59,139 nucleotides of DNA. It comes from Nephromyces sp. MM_2019. Its lineage: Eukaryota > Apicomplexa > Aconoidasida > Nephromycida. Shown piece after piece: positions 1 to 12,171 of the stretch. How positions within the stretch are numbered: position 1 is the first letter of the stretch; each line of letters begins with the position of its first letter. The stretch is from assembly GCA_015657535.1 (NCBI GenBank), contig JADHZB010001800.1, forward strand, positions 1-59,139, in the 5' to 3' direction. Made by a program: the position numbers and the translations under genes. Below the pieces are notes generated by a model. The model was not told the origin of the DNA. It saw only the letters and a program-made list of their open reading frames with translations, and did not search any database.

Positions 1-2270
1 GGAAGGAGGAGGAGAGGCTGAACACAGGGGAAAAACAGAGCGAAAAAAAGGAGGAGACACAAGAAAAAGAAGAGGAATAGGAGAAAGATGATGAAGAAAA
101 GGAAAAGAAGACACACACGCACACATCTCTATAATTATATATCCCTCTATATATAGGGGCGACGAAATATGAAGATATATACCACTAGGTGTATACAAAG
201 AAAATTCAGTGCAATACACTCACTATCACAAAGCCGAAAAATCTATCACTCTGTTTCTAATACAAAGGATTGCTATGACTCACTGAATAAATCTAAGAAT
301 TACAAGATCCATCTAGGAAACTCATGCCGATTGAAGGATGATGGTTGCCTTTCTCTCAAAAAAAACCACAAACACACAAACAGCATATTTCCAAAAAAAA
401 AAGTAACAGTTCCTATTACTACACATCAAGAGACTACTTTGAGGGGTGCCGTATTCGTATTAAAACATTAGGATGAAGGAGGCTAGCGACAGCTTTGAGG
501 GAATGAAATCTTGCCACCTTGGAGAGAGGCAAATAGTTATAATCTCCGCACAACCGATATATATACTTCACCTATGAAGTGTGCGTAACATAAAAATGGA
601 GAGAAAAAAAAGTTCATCATGCGCGAATGAGAAGGAAAGCACAAGAAACAACTAAAAAGCGTCATAAGCATCTGAACAAACCTCTGTGAAACATGTAAAA
701 AATTTCTCAAAAAAGCCTAAAAAACCTCTCAAAGACGTCTAAAAACATCTAAAAAGCATGTAAAAATCCTCTCTAAAACGTCTAAGAAACGTCTAAAAAC
801 CCCTCGAAAACCTCTCAAAAACCTCTCTAAGACATGGAAACGGATTGGCAGATCACAAACACCACACACGCCAAAGCTGCCAAATGTATATCAAAGGAAA
901 CAAGAAAGCTTTAGCGGTTTCACAAGGTGGTAAGACTGGTTTTCACCCTCCTCCAAGCGATTTTATGGAAAACTCAATCAGCTTTACCAAAGACTTCCCC
1001 AGAAAGGCTACGCGACGATCAACACACAAGAACTTAGAGCTTTTCTCTTTGAAAGGAAAATAAAATCAGCCACAACTGTCTTCTATAGGGTAGCTATTCT
1101 CCATTGTACTTTCTTAGCAGAAAATCTCGATAAAACACCGTGCAATGAACCCATTACCAACTGCATATGTGTGTGTAGGTGTGAATGCAGTTGTGTGTGT
1201 GGATTTCAATGTATTTGCGTGTGTGAGTCTCAACGTATGTGCGTATGTGTGTGTGTAAGCATCAATGCATTTGCGTGTGTGTGAGTCTCAACGTATGTGC
1301 GTATGCTGGTTTCAATGAATTTACATGTTGGTCTCAAAATATGTGTGTGCGCATCAATACATATAAGCGTGCAAATCCACGCATATAAGAGCGCTCCTAT
1401 ATAACTATACGTATGGATATGTGCATCCACCCCTATCAACTCCACATTATTAGTGTAACTTGCTGAGTTCCACATGCTTCACTTCTTCCAAAACTGAAAG
1501 AAGTGGAGCTTCGCTCTAACTGCACACCCACGTAAACTCAACTGAATTTCATCAAATCAAATTTAATTCTGAATGAGGCGCGATCTTCAAGATGACTTAC
1601 CTTGTAGGAATTCCTGCTTGTTCATTGAGGAGTTATGGGGAAGACTTCAAAGCAAAAATATCCCTGTTCATATTCTGCTATGAAAACCGAGAAAAAACCA
1701 AAGGGCTGCCGCTTTTAAACTGGAATTTGTGTAAATTATCTTCAATTTAAGCAGCTCATTCAATTTGACACGCAAAAAATGTTGCACGGTTTAGTGCTGG
1801 GATTGGATTCTTTATTTCATAGAAAGAAGGACAAAATAAGGAGGGGAAGTAGAAAAATCCAGCGAGAGTAAAGACGCACACAATCAAATCATAAAAACTG
1901 CAGATTTTGAGATCGGCGAGAAAGTATAAAATGCGAGAGAAGTGAAAAAGTTGTTTCATCATGAATACTGAGCGCCTTCCAGGTTGGGATCAGGCTGGTG
2001 TGGCTATCTGCGGGGTGCTCACACACGAAAATAGAGTAAGTAGAGTAATGTCTAGAGCAGTTAGTTGATCTAGCTGGTGGTTGCTAGGAGGTGCTCATAA
2101 TAGAGTAATGTATAGAGCAGTGAGTTAATAAATCTGGTGCTGCTAGCAGCTTTGGCGAGACTCCTAATAGATAAGGTTACCGATGAAAAGGAAATAAGGA
2201 GGCTTAGATTGCCGAGTTCAATCGTTGACAGAGGAAAAGGAGATGAAGACGATCTACCTCATTATTTTTA
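1..2270. other. Repeat-bearing region without a recognised gene
   Basis: No exon with a convincing product was found. The first 120 bases are purine-rich (GGA/GAA) on the + strand. A degenerate short repeat, variations on AAAACGTCTAAAAACCTCTC, fills about 690-835. TG-rich sequence at about 1160-1420 carries a direct duplication around GAGTCTCAACGTATGTGCG (copies near 1225 and 1287). A loose duplication of TAGAGTAATGT-TAGAGCAG lies at about 2035-2150. The short ORFs here follow the repeats and show no family similarity. Confidence 0.55.
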
Positions 2271-2279
2271 AGCAAACAC

Positions 2280-2665
2280 CTAGGAAAAGGAGATTGAGGA
2301 TGGCATACATTGCTAAGCTCAATCAATAACCTAGGAAAATGAGATGAAGCTGTTACACTCTGCTAACCTCAATAACCTAGGAAAATGAGATGAAGCTGTT
2401 GCACGTTGCTAACCTCAATAACCTAGGAAAATGAGATGAAGCTGTTATACTCTGCTAACCTCAATAACCTAGTAAAATGAGATGAAGCTGTTATACTCTG
2501 CTAACCTCAATAACCTAGGAAAATGAGATGAAGCTGTTATACTCTGCTAACCTCAATAACCTAGTAAAATGAGATGAAGCTGCTTCACACTGCTAACCTC
2601 AATAACCTAGTACAGCAAGATGAACACGGTCTACGCCGCTAAAGTCAACCGTTAACCTAGGAAAA
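2280..2665. repeat. 46-bp tandem repeat array (about 6-7 units)
   Basis: The anchor CTAGGAAAAT or CTAGTAAAAT recurs at 2331, 2377, 2423, 2469, 2515 and 2561, exactly 46 bases apart, with diverged edge units near 2280, 2607 and 2656. Each unit contains GAGATGAAGCTGTT and GCTAACCTCAATAAC. The inner copies differ by only one or two bases, while the edge copies are degenerate, as expected for an array growing from its centre. 46 is not a multiple of 3, so the array cannot encode a simple peptide repeat. No function is apparent. Confidence 0.93.
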
Positions 2666-5338
2666 CGATATGACTATATTTTGCACCGCTAAGTTCAGCC
2701 TCTAATTAATATTCGTGCCCGCGTAGCTTATGAATGCTACTTCGTAGCGCGATAGCCGCAAGCCTCCCCTGTTAGGATGTAGACTAGCATTTCAATTAAT
2801 GGAATCATAAACAGCGGCTAAGTACTCACAGCGACAGCTTTTCCTAAATGTTTTCTTCTTTAGTAATGAGAATATTTATCGTGAAAGCACATTTTAACCT
2901 CCTTGTGTATACACGCAAGGAAAGCAGGGTTAGCAGTAGTATTGGGTTCCGCTGCGAGTAGCAGCAAAACTAGCTGGCAGCAACTATTCAATCGAAGTGC
3001 TTTTTACAGAATCCCGTTTTAACTCTAAGCTGTCATCAGCTAATCTAACTCATATTCAGGTGAGAAAAAGCAAGCGGTAGGGTCACTAAATTGCAGTCTG
3101 AAAAAAATTTATCCTAAAAGGCCAGCTGCTCAGCAGTGGTTTATCTAAATGTACATTGTATGCGTATTCACCATTAGGCGTCTCAACCTTTTTAGTTGAT
3201 ATACTGTTGTGGAGTTGTCAGCACAAAAAATGAAGAGCGAAATTACAGGAAAACTAGCCTAGATTAGACCGAAAGTAATAACTATAAATTGCCATACAAA
3301 TACTTTTTACCAAGGACTAACTATAGAGCTTCTGCCATTTCCAAGCAATGTTTTTGTATAAATTCCATTCAAAATGTAGAAAAAGTATTTTTTGAGTTAA
3401 TGAGGATCATACAATGGAAAATAGAGTTCACTATACTAGCGCAATCAGCAAAAAGAGCAAAACCCGGGAAATTTGGAATTTTCTAGGGGTGCGATCAACG
3501 AAAAAAGTTGGGTCGTAATGAGGTGACAAAGTACTGCGCCAAGTACACGCTTGAAAATAATTCCTATAATAAAGTTATGTCGCGAGTTAGAGGAAGATTA
3601 CACACATTCATTGCTTATTCTAAATCATCAGCTTGAATGCGGTAACATGAACCAACTGGTATTATTAACCAAGCCATTGAAAACCAGGGGAAATTACTGG
3701 GGACAGAAATTATAGCTTGCAAAGGCTCACAAATAATCAGCGCAAATGCCCTAGATATAGTATTTTCCATTTTATTTGCCAAGTACTTTGGAAGCAAGAA
3801 GTACTATGTCAAACCATTTTATTCACTTTAAAATTCAAAGGAAAAAGTTTTTCGCTTGTTTTGACGCTCATGACCTAGCTTATGCGCCGCTTTCTGCCAA
3901 AAAAATTATGGAATAGGAAAGCTGTATGGTGCAGAAGAGTATGCTACGTAGGGTACCGAAAAAAATCCATGCACAAGTAATAGAAAGCATTGTGCCAGCC
4001 TTAAGAATTTCAAGGTTCATGCTCAATTGTGTATTCGCCTTTGAAAGTTGCTTGCGTGATACACATACCCCCATGTACACACGCTAGAGCGAACACAAAC
4101 TCTCAAAAGTGTCCCTCTATCGCAATAAACACAAGAAACGCTCACTAGGGATGAAATACGCATACAGCGTTTATTGTTATGTTGAGGTATGTGCGGCATA
4201 GCATGTCATAACATGGCTATCCCCATGAAAAAGACCTAGCTTTAAGTTATAACCAAACATTCCATGCTCCGCTCTGGCCAAAAATTCTACCTGCAAAAGT
4301 AACGCTCAAAACCACAGGATTGTAAATGTGAGGTCAAGTATTCCTAGTAAGGCTACTTAGCCATAAAATTTAACGATAGGATCGGCTAGTGTTTTGTACT
4401 GCGGTGCCCCAAATCTACACGAGCCATCCACAAGTTTCACCAAAAATATAGATCCCGATGAGAAGGAAAAAAATTTACAATGACCTATAAGAATCTGTAA
4501 AACTTGCAAAAAAGCGAGTGCTTTGAGTTTACACACCTGTAATTGCAATCGAAAATACCTACCTTAGTAGCCTCTGGCCCAGAGAAGCTCTGCTTGCCAT
4601 ATGAGATTTCAAGCAGCATAGAAAAAGCGAGTGTTTGGAAGAATGTGGCCTCGTGCAAAATAGATACATGACACACGCAGAAAAAATGGTAATATTTAGG
4701 CAACCAGTGATTTCGAATTTTTAGTGAGGAAGGTGTTTTTTCAGTGGTTAGAAAATGCGCCATCATGCAAGAGGCAAAGTGTAGACAATCGGAACGCGCA
4801 GTTACTATGCTAGAAGCTACTGGTACCCGCTGACAAAGTTCATTACTTCATTCAACAAAAGGGACTAGCATATATACAAAGAGTAAATGCTCAGCCAGCG
4901 CAGTCTCGATCCATTCCAATCGACATAGAGGCTATTTGTAATGAAAAGCTCTTAAGAAGCGCAATGAATAGCTTTCCACAACTGGAATGAATGCTGGTGC
5001 AAAACCTAAATGAAAACTGCCATATCACTTTAAAAAATCAGAAAAACTTTATGCTTAACGTTGCTCTGCTATTTTCTTGTGCTAAACTAAGGTATCCTAT
5101 TTCCAAAGTCCCAGACAGGAAGGTCTCCAGTAAAAATAGATTTTTAAAATACCGCATTAGGAGTAATGAAAAGTTCTGACTACATATCTACATACAGCTG
5201 ACAACTAAGTAACTGCACTCCTTCGTTTAGAAAAGGCTAGCAGCCACCTCCAGTCATAATTCTCATTCAGTTGCAGTTTCTATTTCACAGGTTTAACAAC
5301 GAAATCAATTATCGAAATTCCAAGAGCTATTGCCCACC
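2666..5338. other. Region without a supported gene
   Basis: Several minus-strand open fragments occur (about 3615-3797, 3880-4080 and 4357-4766), some with hydrophobic stretches and passable splice-like borders, but they do not join into one frame or match a family I recognise. A 20-base imperfect inverted repeat around the perfect palindrome GTGTATACAC lies at 2901-2920. No RNA gene was seen. Confidence 0.45.
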
Positions 5339-8300
5339 ATGCAATCACCCAGCGAATGGCCAGCGGAGCCAGAGACCGCATTGACGCTACGCCACATGGC
5401 TGCATTAGCTGCATCTGAAAAAGAGAGTTTTAATGGAAAGGCAATCGGGGGCGATGGAACAAATCTTCCACGAAACCGAGGTGAGGAAGATGAAAATGTG
5501 ACCCTGCTATATCAGTCACATCTTGCTAACTTTTAGTGTCAAACTAATAATGGGCTCTTTATTTTCTGCTAGGCAGAAATTCAATGCCACCGCTACGAGG
5601 TTGAGTCGTACTAATTCTGAATATGATGAAAAACTGCCTTTTACATGGTTTCTCTTTAAAAATTCCTTTGGCAGGCAGCGTAATTAGCCTAGCTGCTGTG
5701 CTGCTAATTCTAGTGATGACTTCACCCCTCCAGTGTACCTCCTAGGTGCCACGTTCATTTTTGTGGGCATTGTTATCTCCTATCTGTAAGCGCAATAACC
5801 GTAAAAGTAAACCTACTCGGGTGTCAGAAAATGTCGTGATTGTAAAACTCACAGGAAACAAAAAGAAAACGGTGACATTCCAGCGGCAAAATGGGGCAAG
5901 TGAGGATACCAACATCAATACCGGGGGAAAAATGCAAGCTGTTAAGCTGCCCAGTACTACAGTGAGAAGAAATCGCACAAATGCTACTTCCTGTTGTGGG
6001 ACTACATCGAGGCCAGGGAAACCTCAAAAAGTGTTAACCTCAAAGAAAAAAAAATCACTAACAAGCTACCAGCAAGGATACGAATATGGGGCCGCTATGA
6101 CGGCTTTGAATCGAAATGATAAGGCCCAACACTCTGGTTCAATGGGAGGATTCGATGCTGCTTGCGCACATCAGCGGATGGACGGCTCCTTAAGTAAACA
6201 AAGCAACGCGAAACTAGCAGCAAAGATAAAGAAGCTAGTAAAATCGGCGTTTGACCAGAATATGAAAGAGATGCCAGCAAAGTTGCAGGAAGCAGTAGAA
6301 AAAGTTGAAAGTGAGCTCGCTTCAACAGGTATATTCTAGCTGAGTTGCAGTTGCGGAGTGTGGAATTCTCATCTTGGGATCAGCTTACGTTCAAGTTTTT
6401 TGTCCAATTTTTCTTGAGACAGGAGACTTCAGTTAATCATAATTTAGGAGGAAATAGCGTGGCTTGTGAGGGCTTTTTTGTTTCCCAATATCCTTCTTAT
6501 ACAAAAATTCACGCTGATTAAGGCACTGGTAGCGTGCTTTATAAGCAATATGGGCATTGTGGTTTCTTGCTCAGAGACTCTCAGAAAAGCTTGTTTTTAT
6601 GTCTTTTCAATCCTATTAAGGTGTCCATCCGCAATCCCCCTCACCTTTTCTGTTATCGCTAATAGCTCCCACAAACGGGATTCCTATATCAAGTTAGGCT
6701 TCGTAAAGCTGTTATAGGTCTAAAGCACGAATTGATCGAATAGCTTTTATTTGCCACTTAAAAATACCGTATAAAACAAAGGAGAGCCATATTAAAGCTC
6801 AAGTAGCGGTAACGGCTCCCCGTGAGAGGCAGCACCCCAACAAGTACAAACATTAGGACCGAAAAATTCAGAGTGCACACTGCCTGTTGATGTGAGCACA
6901 TGCACACCTCAACTCCCCAGAGGGGAGGGTGCAAACACGTCAAAATTCCGAAGCAATACGCACACAACTCAACTGCTCAGAGAGAATACAAACACCAGCA
7001 CACACACAGTAATCTGTGAACTCAATCATTTGCCGAAATGAAGCACAAATTCCACCTGCTTACAGTGAAAGCTGCCGGTGACCAACTGTTCAACACTGGT
7101 AACGAAGTAATAGGCGAGATATCACGCGCCATAGATAGCGGATTGGAGGCTCTTCAAAAGGCGTCTAAACAGCAAAAAGACATTCTAGTTAACGAAGGCA
7201 GCGAAGCATACCAGGCGCACGTCAGCCGTCTGTTCGAAGAGCGAACCTTCCAGGTAGGCTTAAAGTAGCAGTAACTACGAGGAAGGGAGTAATAGTTTGC
7301 CGAAGAAAAATTATCATTAGATGAGCAAGTCCATGCATAAGGTTTTATAAAAACATCCAAACGTGGTAAGTAGCGAAAGACTACTAAAGAATGAGACTAG
7401 TGGGACTAGTGCACAATAAGTTGAGCATGGCGATGAAAGCAAATGGTATAGCCCTTTCCTGAAGATTTCGCTAGCACCAAGGTAAAACGCATGAGAAACT
7501 ATTAGAATCTCTACAAAAAGCAGGAAACTGAATTTCTTACCAAAAAAAAGCAGAGAAGCATTTAGGGTTTAGGTCCAGTGTTATTTTTTCAATCTTATCG
7601 GTTCAGTGTCTAGGTTTTAGGATTTAGGTTGCCGGCGAATGTAGCTATTCGTAGGAGAATCTCCTGCAAATTTTCTCATTATTCCATATATCAGCAGTCT
7701 ATCCTATCTCAAAGTTGCCCCTACAGCTTCAGCTCTGAGAAGCTGTTTGCTGAAACGCAAAGAATGTACCCCCATTCGATTCAGCTTTATATAAACGCTT
7801 CATGAAAACTCCATGATTTAAAGCTATACATGGAAAAGAGTGTGCGTGGGGTATTACTTTATCATATACGGCAGATTATCGAAGACTGCGCAAAAAAAAA
7901 GTAATTCTGCGTGAATCTTACACCAAATAGTACAAGAGAATAGAGTACGAAAAAATACAAAAATTGTCTACGATGTCCACTGCTATGCAACCGATACTCG
8001 CCATAAACGGTGCTTCTACATGAAAGCTATTAAGAATAGATGTTTGCCAACAGGCTAAACACACTTGCTACTCTGAAACCGATCCAAAAGAAGGAAAGAC
8101 TATTTTTTGATATGCCATAGCAAACTATTAGGAGAGAGGCTTAGTCTACCTTGATGTGACATTATTTTCCAGAAGCTGCTCATTTAGAAAACAGACTTTA
8201 ATGAAGAAAATTTTACGCTTTGCTCAGGCAAAACATGAAGTGGAGCTCCTAAAGAAAACCTTGGATGATTATGCTAAACTTATACTCTCTCGTACTGCAA

Positions 8301-10436
8301 AGGAGGTAACTCAGATCTATCGCATAGCCCTTCAGAGTAATCTTAATCAACTTACCCTCAGCCCAGCAAATCAATCTTTGCTGCATCAGAAAGGTCTAAC
8401 CCCTGTTTATCCCAATACAACAAAGCTCTCAAATACTCCCCAAGGCTTGGAAAAACCTCTAGTTTCTGTAAGTCAGCAAGTGCGGTGATGGCTACTTGAT
8501 AAATGGAACAAAATCGATAAACAAAGAAAGAAGTAGAGGTTTACGCAGCAGCTAAACATGGGGAAAATAGTTGTAGAGGCCCACCCACACACACAAGTAC
8601 ATATATAAAAGTCGGGAATCTGCAGTTGTACAAGTTCGTAGAGATTTCCACAGGTGCACAGACACAAACACACACAGACGCACATGCAGACACCGACCAG
8701 CAAATCTCCATCGGCAGAAGCAATTGAAGATGCTGCACAATTAATTCCGGGCATGAGGCCCAAAGACACTTCTTGCCACGTATCTAATAGAAATGATATA
8801 TAAATGGAGCAAGAAGCAGATAGAGCGTATATGAAGAAAATCTAAGCAAAAGATACATAGCTCCCGTATAAAGGATAGTACTGCATTGTGTACACAGCAC
8901 ACCCTAAATATACATCTGAGAGATCTCCTATAAACTGCTCTTTCATAATCTCAGACACCTTGAAGGCTAGTTGTATGCGCCACAAGGCATACCATCAAAA
9001 AATTTCTGCATGCACACACACATTGGTATTTTAAGCAAAGAATGCTCTACTTGCAAACATAAAAAGAAAGGACTGAGAAATGCACGAATTTCGTAATTTA
9101 GTACCGAATAAGGGCGTATTCGCCCCCTTGATATTAAAAATCATTCTGATTTTTTGGTGAAAAAAACTTTTTCTAACTTGCCATGGCATGTAAGAAGGTG
9201 CACACGCTTCTCTAATCTCCTGCCAAAGATAAAAGACAGAGTTCACGCAGCTTCTAATGATAAAGAATCAACTTCACCGCAAGAAAACAGTAAAACGTGG
9301 AAAGCGCACACATACGCGTTAATTTTCAAAAAGACGACCTGAAGCCAGATGTCCAATACACTAACACACTGTGCTCGTGCTGCAAGCACAGGCTATCAAT
9401 TTTTCCAAAGTTTTATGTCGTTTTTTGTAATGTTTAGGCTGTTCAGAATTTGAAAGCAGCAAGGGTCTGAAGTTATCGACTTATTGAAGTGGGTGAAACA
9501 GTCGCGAAAGGCCTTTCAGCTCTCCCCTTGAAACGCCTTGTAAAACCCCTTTGAGCTACTCTAGCACGTGTTTGTCTGCTTTCGTTTACAATAACCAAAG
9601 ATTAGCAATCTGCAGCTTGATTAGGCACTTAAAGGCATCTTTTCCAGATGCGTAGACCTTTATTTTTCGTAACGGTAGGAATTATTACTGAAAACTGAGT
9701 GTGTACGTACACTTTAGAGTTTTATGTTATTCATCGAGTCTTACATGTTGTATCATCCAATTCTTGATCATCAGAGAGGATAAAAAAACTACAATCGCCA
9801 AGGTTTCATACCATTAATCTATCTACACTCCAGAATTTAATGCCATTCATTCAGAGTTCCATCCTTTATGCAGGCTGCTCAATCTACTACTTCTTCCTAT
9901 TCTTGTTTGAGAAAGGTTTAAATTTATATCTTTCTCACGCTAGATAGAGGCTGAAACCATGCAGCCAGCTAGCTCTAATTGATAAATCGTTAAGTCTCCT
10001 TAGTACACATATGATCTTTGTAATGAAGAGAAACAAAAATTCGAGATTTAAAACCAAGACAATAAAAGATAAAAAAGTTTGATTCAGTGTACTTATACTC
10101 CAAAAAGGTATGCTCAAAAGCTTGGAAGTCGCCTCAATATATACCTTTATATCATATACTATTATATACATATATATTATACGTCAAAAAAAAAAATTTC
10201 AAGACACTTATGAAGAAATTGCTAACAGAGAGGTTGAGTGTATCTTCCAAATTTTGGCTATTAAAAGAGTCTCGTGGTGCTTATCCCATCGAAGGAGCTA
10301 CAGAAGATGCTTGAAATACAGTAGAAGGAGATACAAGGAGGTGTGGGCGTGGTGGAGGGGGAAGGGGGATTTGGGAAGGAGGGGGAGGTGGAGTAGGGAG
10401 AGTTGGAGGGGAAGGAGGAGGAGAAAGGGGAGGTGA
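5339..10436 (+). CDS. Coiled-coil protein of unknown family, about 6 exons (tentative model)
   Basis: Proposed exons are 5339-5480, 5828-6328, 7066-7253, 8228-8467, 9229-9289 and 10204-10436, giving 454 codons plus stop in one frame. The ATG at 5339 has a favourable CCCACC context. The best supported junction is 6328/7066, where donor CAACAG|GTATAT and acceptor TTACAG|TG match in phase; 7253/8228 and the GTAAGT donor after 8467 are also good. The 5480/5828 junction and the last two exons are weak. The N-terminal half is basic and low in complexity (NKKKTVTFQ, SKKKKSLTS). The middle, roughly residues 190-310, is helical with heptad-like spacing (AIDSGLEALQKASKQQ, EVELLKKTLDDYAKLI), so a coiled coil is likely. 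The C-terminal exon becomes a Trp/Arg/Gly-rich basic tail read from a G-rich tract and may be wrong. I recognise no family. Converges on the bL33 gene. Confidence 0.5.
7561..7632. repeat. Degenerate telomere-like TTTAGGG sequence
   Basis: The stretch contains ATTTAGGGTTTAGG followed by TAGGTTTTAGGATTTAGG. It resembles the TTTAGGG telomere repeat used by coccidians and plants, but only two or three units are close to exact. It lies in the third intron of the proposed coiled-coil gene. It could be an interstitial remnant or chance AT/GGG-rich sequence. Confidence 0.35.
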
Positions 10437-10443
10437 GAGGTGA
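10339..10443 (+). repeat. G-rich purine tract with quadruplex potential
   Basis: About 100 bases on the + strand are almost all G and A, with at least eight runs of three or more G (GGAGGGGGAAGGGGG, GGAGGGGGAGG, GGAGGGGAAGG, AAAGGGGAGG). The opposite strand reads as a Pro/Ser-rich open frame, which is a composition effect. Closely spaced G-runs are the pattern expected of a G-quadruplex. The tract overlaps the doubtful last exon of the coiled-coil gene. Confidence 0.7.
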
Positions 10444-12171
10444 GGTAAGACGAAGGATAAGAGGAAGATGGGGCATGTGAAGCAAATGAAGATGAGCCAG
10501 AGGAGGACGCTTAGGCAACCGAAGAAGAAACAGAAGAAACAGACAAAGAGAAGGAGGAAAAAGATAGAAGAAGCTCGGTAGCAAGTAAGCTTCAACGGGT
10601 AAAATATGATCGCAACAACGCCAAACATACAACACACCTCACGCAAGAGGATGGCAAGCAAAAAAAAAAGAATTCGTCACCAAAGAAATGATTAATGAGT
10701 GCTTTTTGCATTCATTACTGCTGAGGAAGCTTGAAAAAGGAAGCTTCTGCTGATATTCCGGGAGAAAACCACAAAATTTGACCCAAATAAAGGGAGAAGA
10801 CAGCGCACACCAAACACAAAAAGACACACAGCACAGGCATACCAGGTACATACACCACAGATACCAGACAAAAAAAACAAAAAAAAACGCCACCAACACA
10901 CCAAATACCCCATACAACACCGGCAGATTGAAATTAGAGGTTAAGCATCCTTATTATAGCTGCAGCGAAGTGATTTTTAAAGCGAAGTTCTTGAGGTTTC
11001 TTCAACGAACATCTCTGCCATGCAGCACGACAAGGTATACCTCAATTTTAAGGGCTCATGAGCGTAAATGTACTGAAAAGACTAGTTTCTGCTTTTAAAA
11101 ACTTCCGGACTACCAGAGTTTAAGATGAGAAAGCTCCTAGAAATTATAAAAAAACTCATCTTCATAGTCTTTTGCAGCTACTACGGCATAGCTCGCTAAC
11201 TTAAGCACAAAAAAAGGCTAATCAGTGGCTTTATGTGATTAAGCTTCCTCTACCTTTTCACAAGAAAGAAAATTCTGCAAAAAAAAGAGAAACTTCCTGA
11301 AAGCGCTTTCTGGAGTGAAAACTAAACATTTTAGCTGTGTGGCAGAAGATGAGCCAGCATAGAACTTGTGAAGTTAGCGTTGTAGTAGATGATGAAAACG
11401 CACATAATATTAGGCAGCTTCACACAAAATGAGCCAAAAATGGGGTAAAAATGAGGTAAAATGAGACAGTCTCACACAATTGGTATAGCGACAACACTCA
11501 ACTAACAGGTTTTGTGTGTTCGCGTGGTGCTCTCATCATGCAAACATCTTGATCTCCAAAATAGCCTTTGCTGCAGGAAAAAAATACATCAGAATCCTTG
11601 ATTTAGTACTGCAACACACCAAAGTTGAATCAGCCGAGGAAGGAGTTGCTTAAGGCCACTCCCAGCAGCCATAGAAACGTAGGGAAGTGCCAAAAACCTT
11701 ACAACTTCCTCATTTATCTCAATCAGAGAGCAAAATCCTTCTTCTGGGAAGTTTTGAAGAACAAAGTATATCCATCTTAACATGATGGGAAAATCCCTTC
11801 CTTCGCAGGTAGATATCTAGCTTATATCACTGTAAGCTATCTGAAGAAGAAACGCCTTTAAATCCATTAGAAAACATCAAATAAATAGCAGAAAAAGAGG
11901 CTCTTCAAACTCTACTTTACTACCGGGGACTGTCTCTTCTCCCACTTTGCTGTTTAAAGAAAACCATTCTAACCTCATGTTTAGTAGATATAAACGACAT
12001 CTTTATGACTGATAAAATACACTTTAATCATCAATTTCCTCAAACTGCAGGAATGTGTATTCAACCGGAGAAGAGTTCATTTTTAGAAGCTTCAATAACA
12101 ATTTCCCTTCAAAATACCACAAAAAAACCTCAATTTCATCAATTTTTAAAGAATCAACGAATCTCCCTATC
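10444..12171. other. Intergenic region between convergent genes
   Basis: The region is purine-rich to about 10,575, then has a CA-rich stretch at about 10,800-10,920 (CACACAAAAAGACACACAGC and similar), then ordinary AT-rich DNA. I see no exon with a recognisable product. The open frames on either strand at 10,639-11,098 are products of the CA/TG composition. Confidence 0.5.

Noticed and set aside
3615..4766. Several hydrophobic minus-strand fragments with splice-like borders, suggesting a multi-span membrane protein
   Set aside because: The pieces did not join in a consistent phase, the implied introns would be as short as 26 bases, and no family was recognised.
10261..10661. Pro/Ser-rich 124-126 codon minus-strand frames
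   Set aside because: They are the complement of the G-rich purine tract and lack any domain-like sequence.
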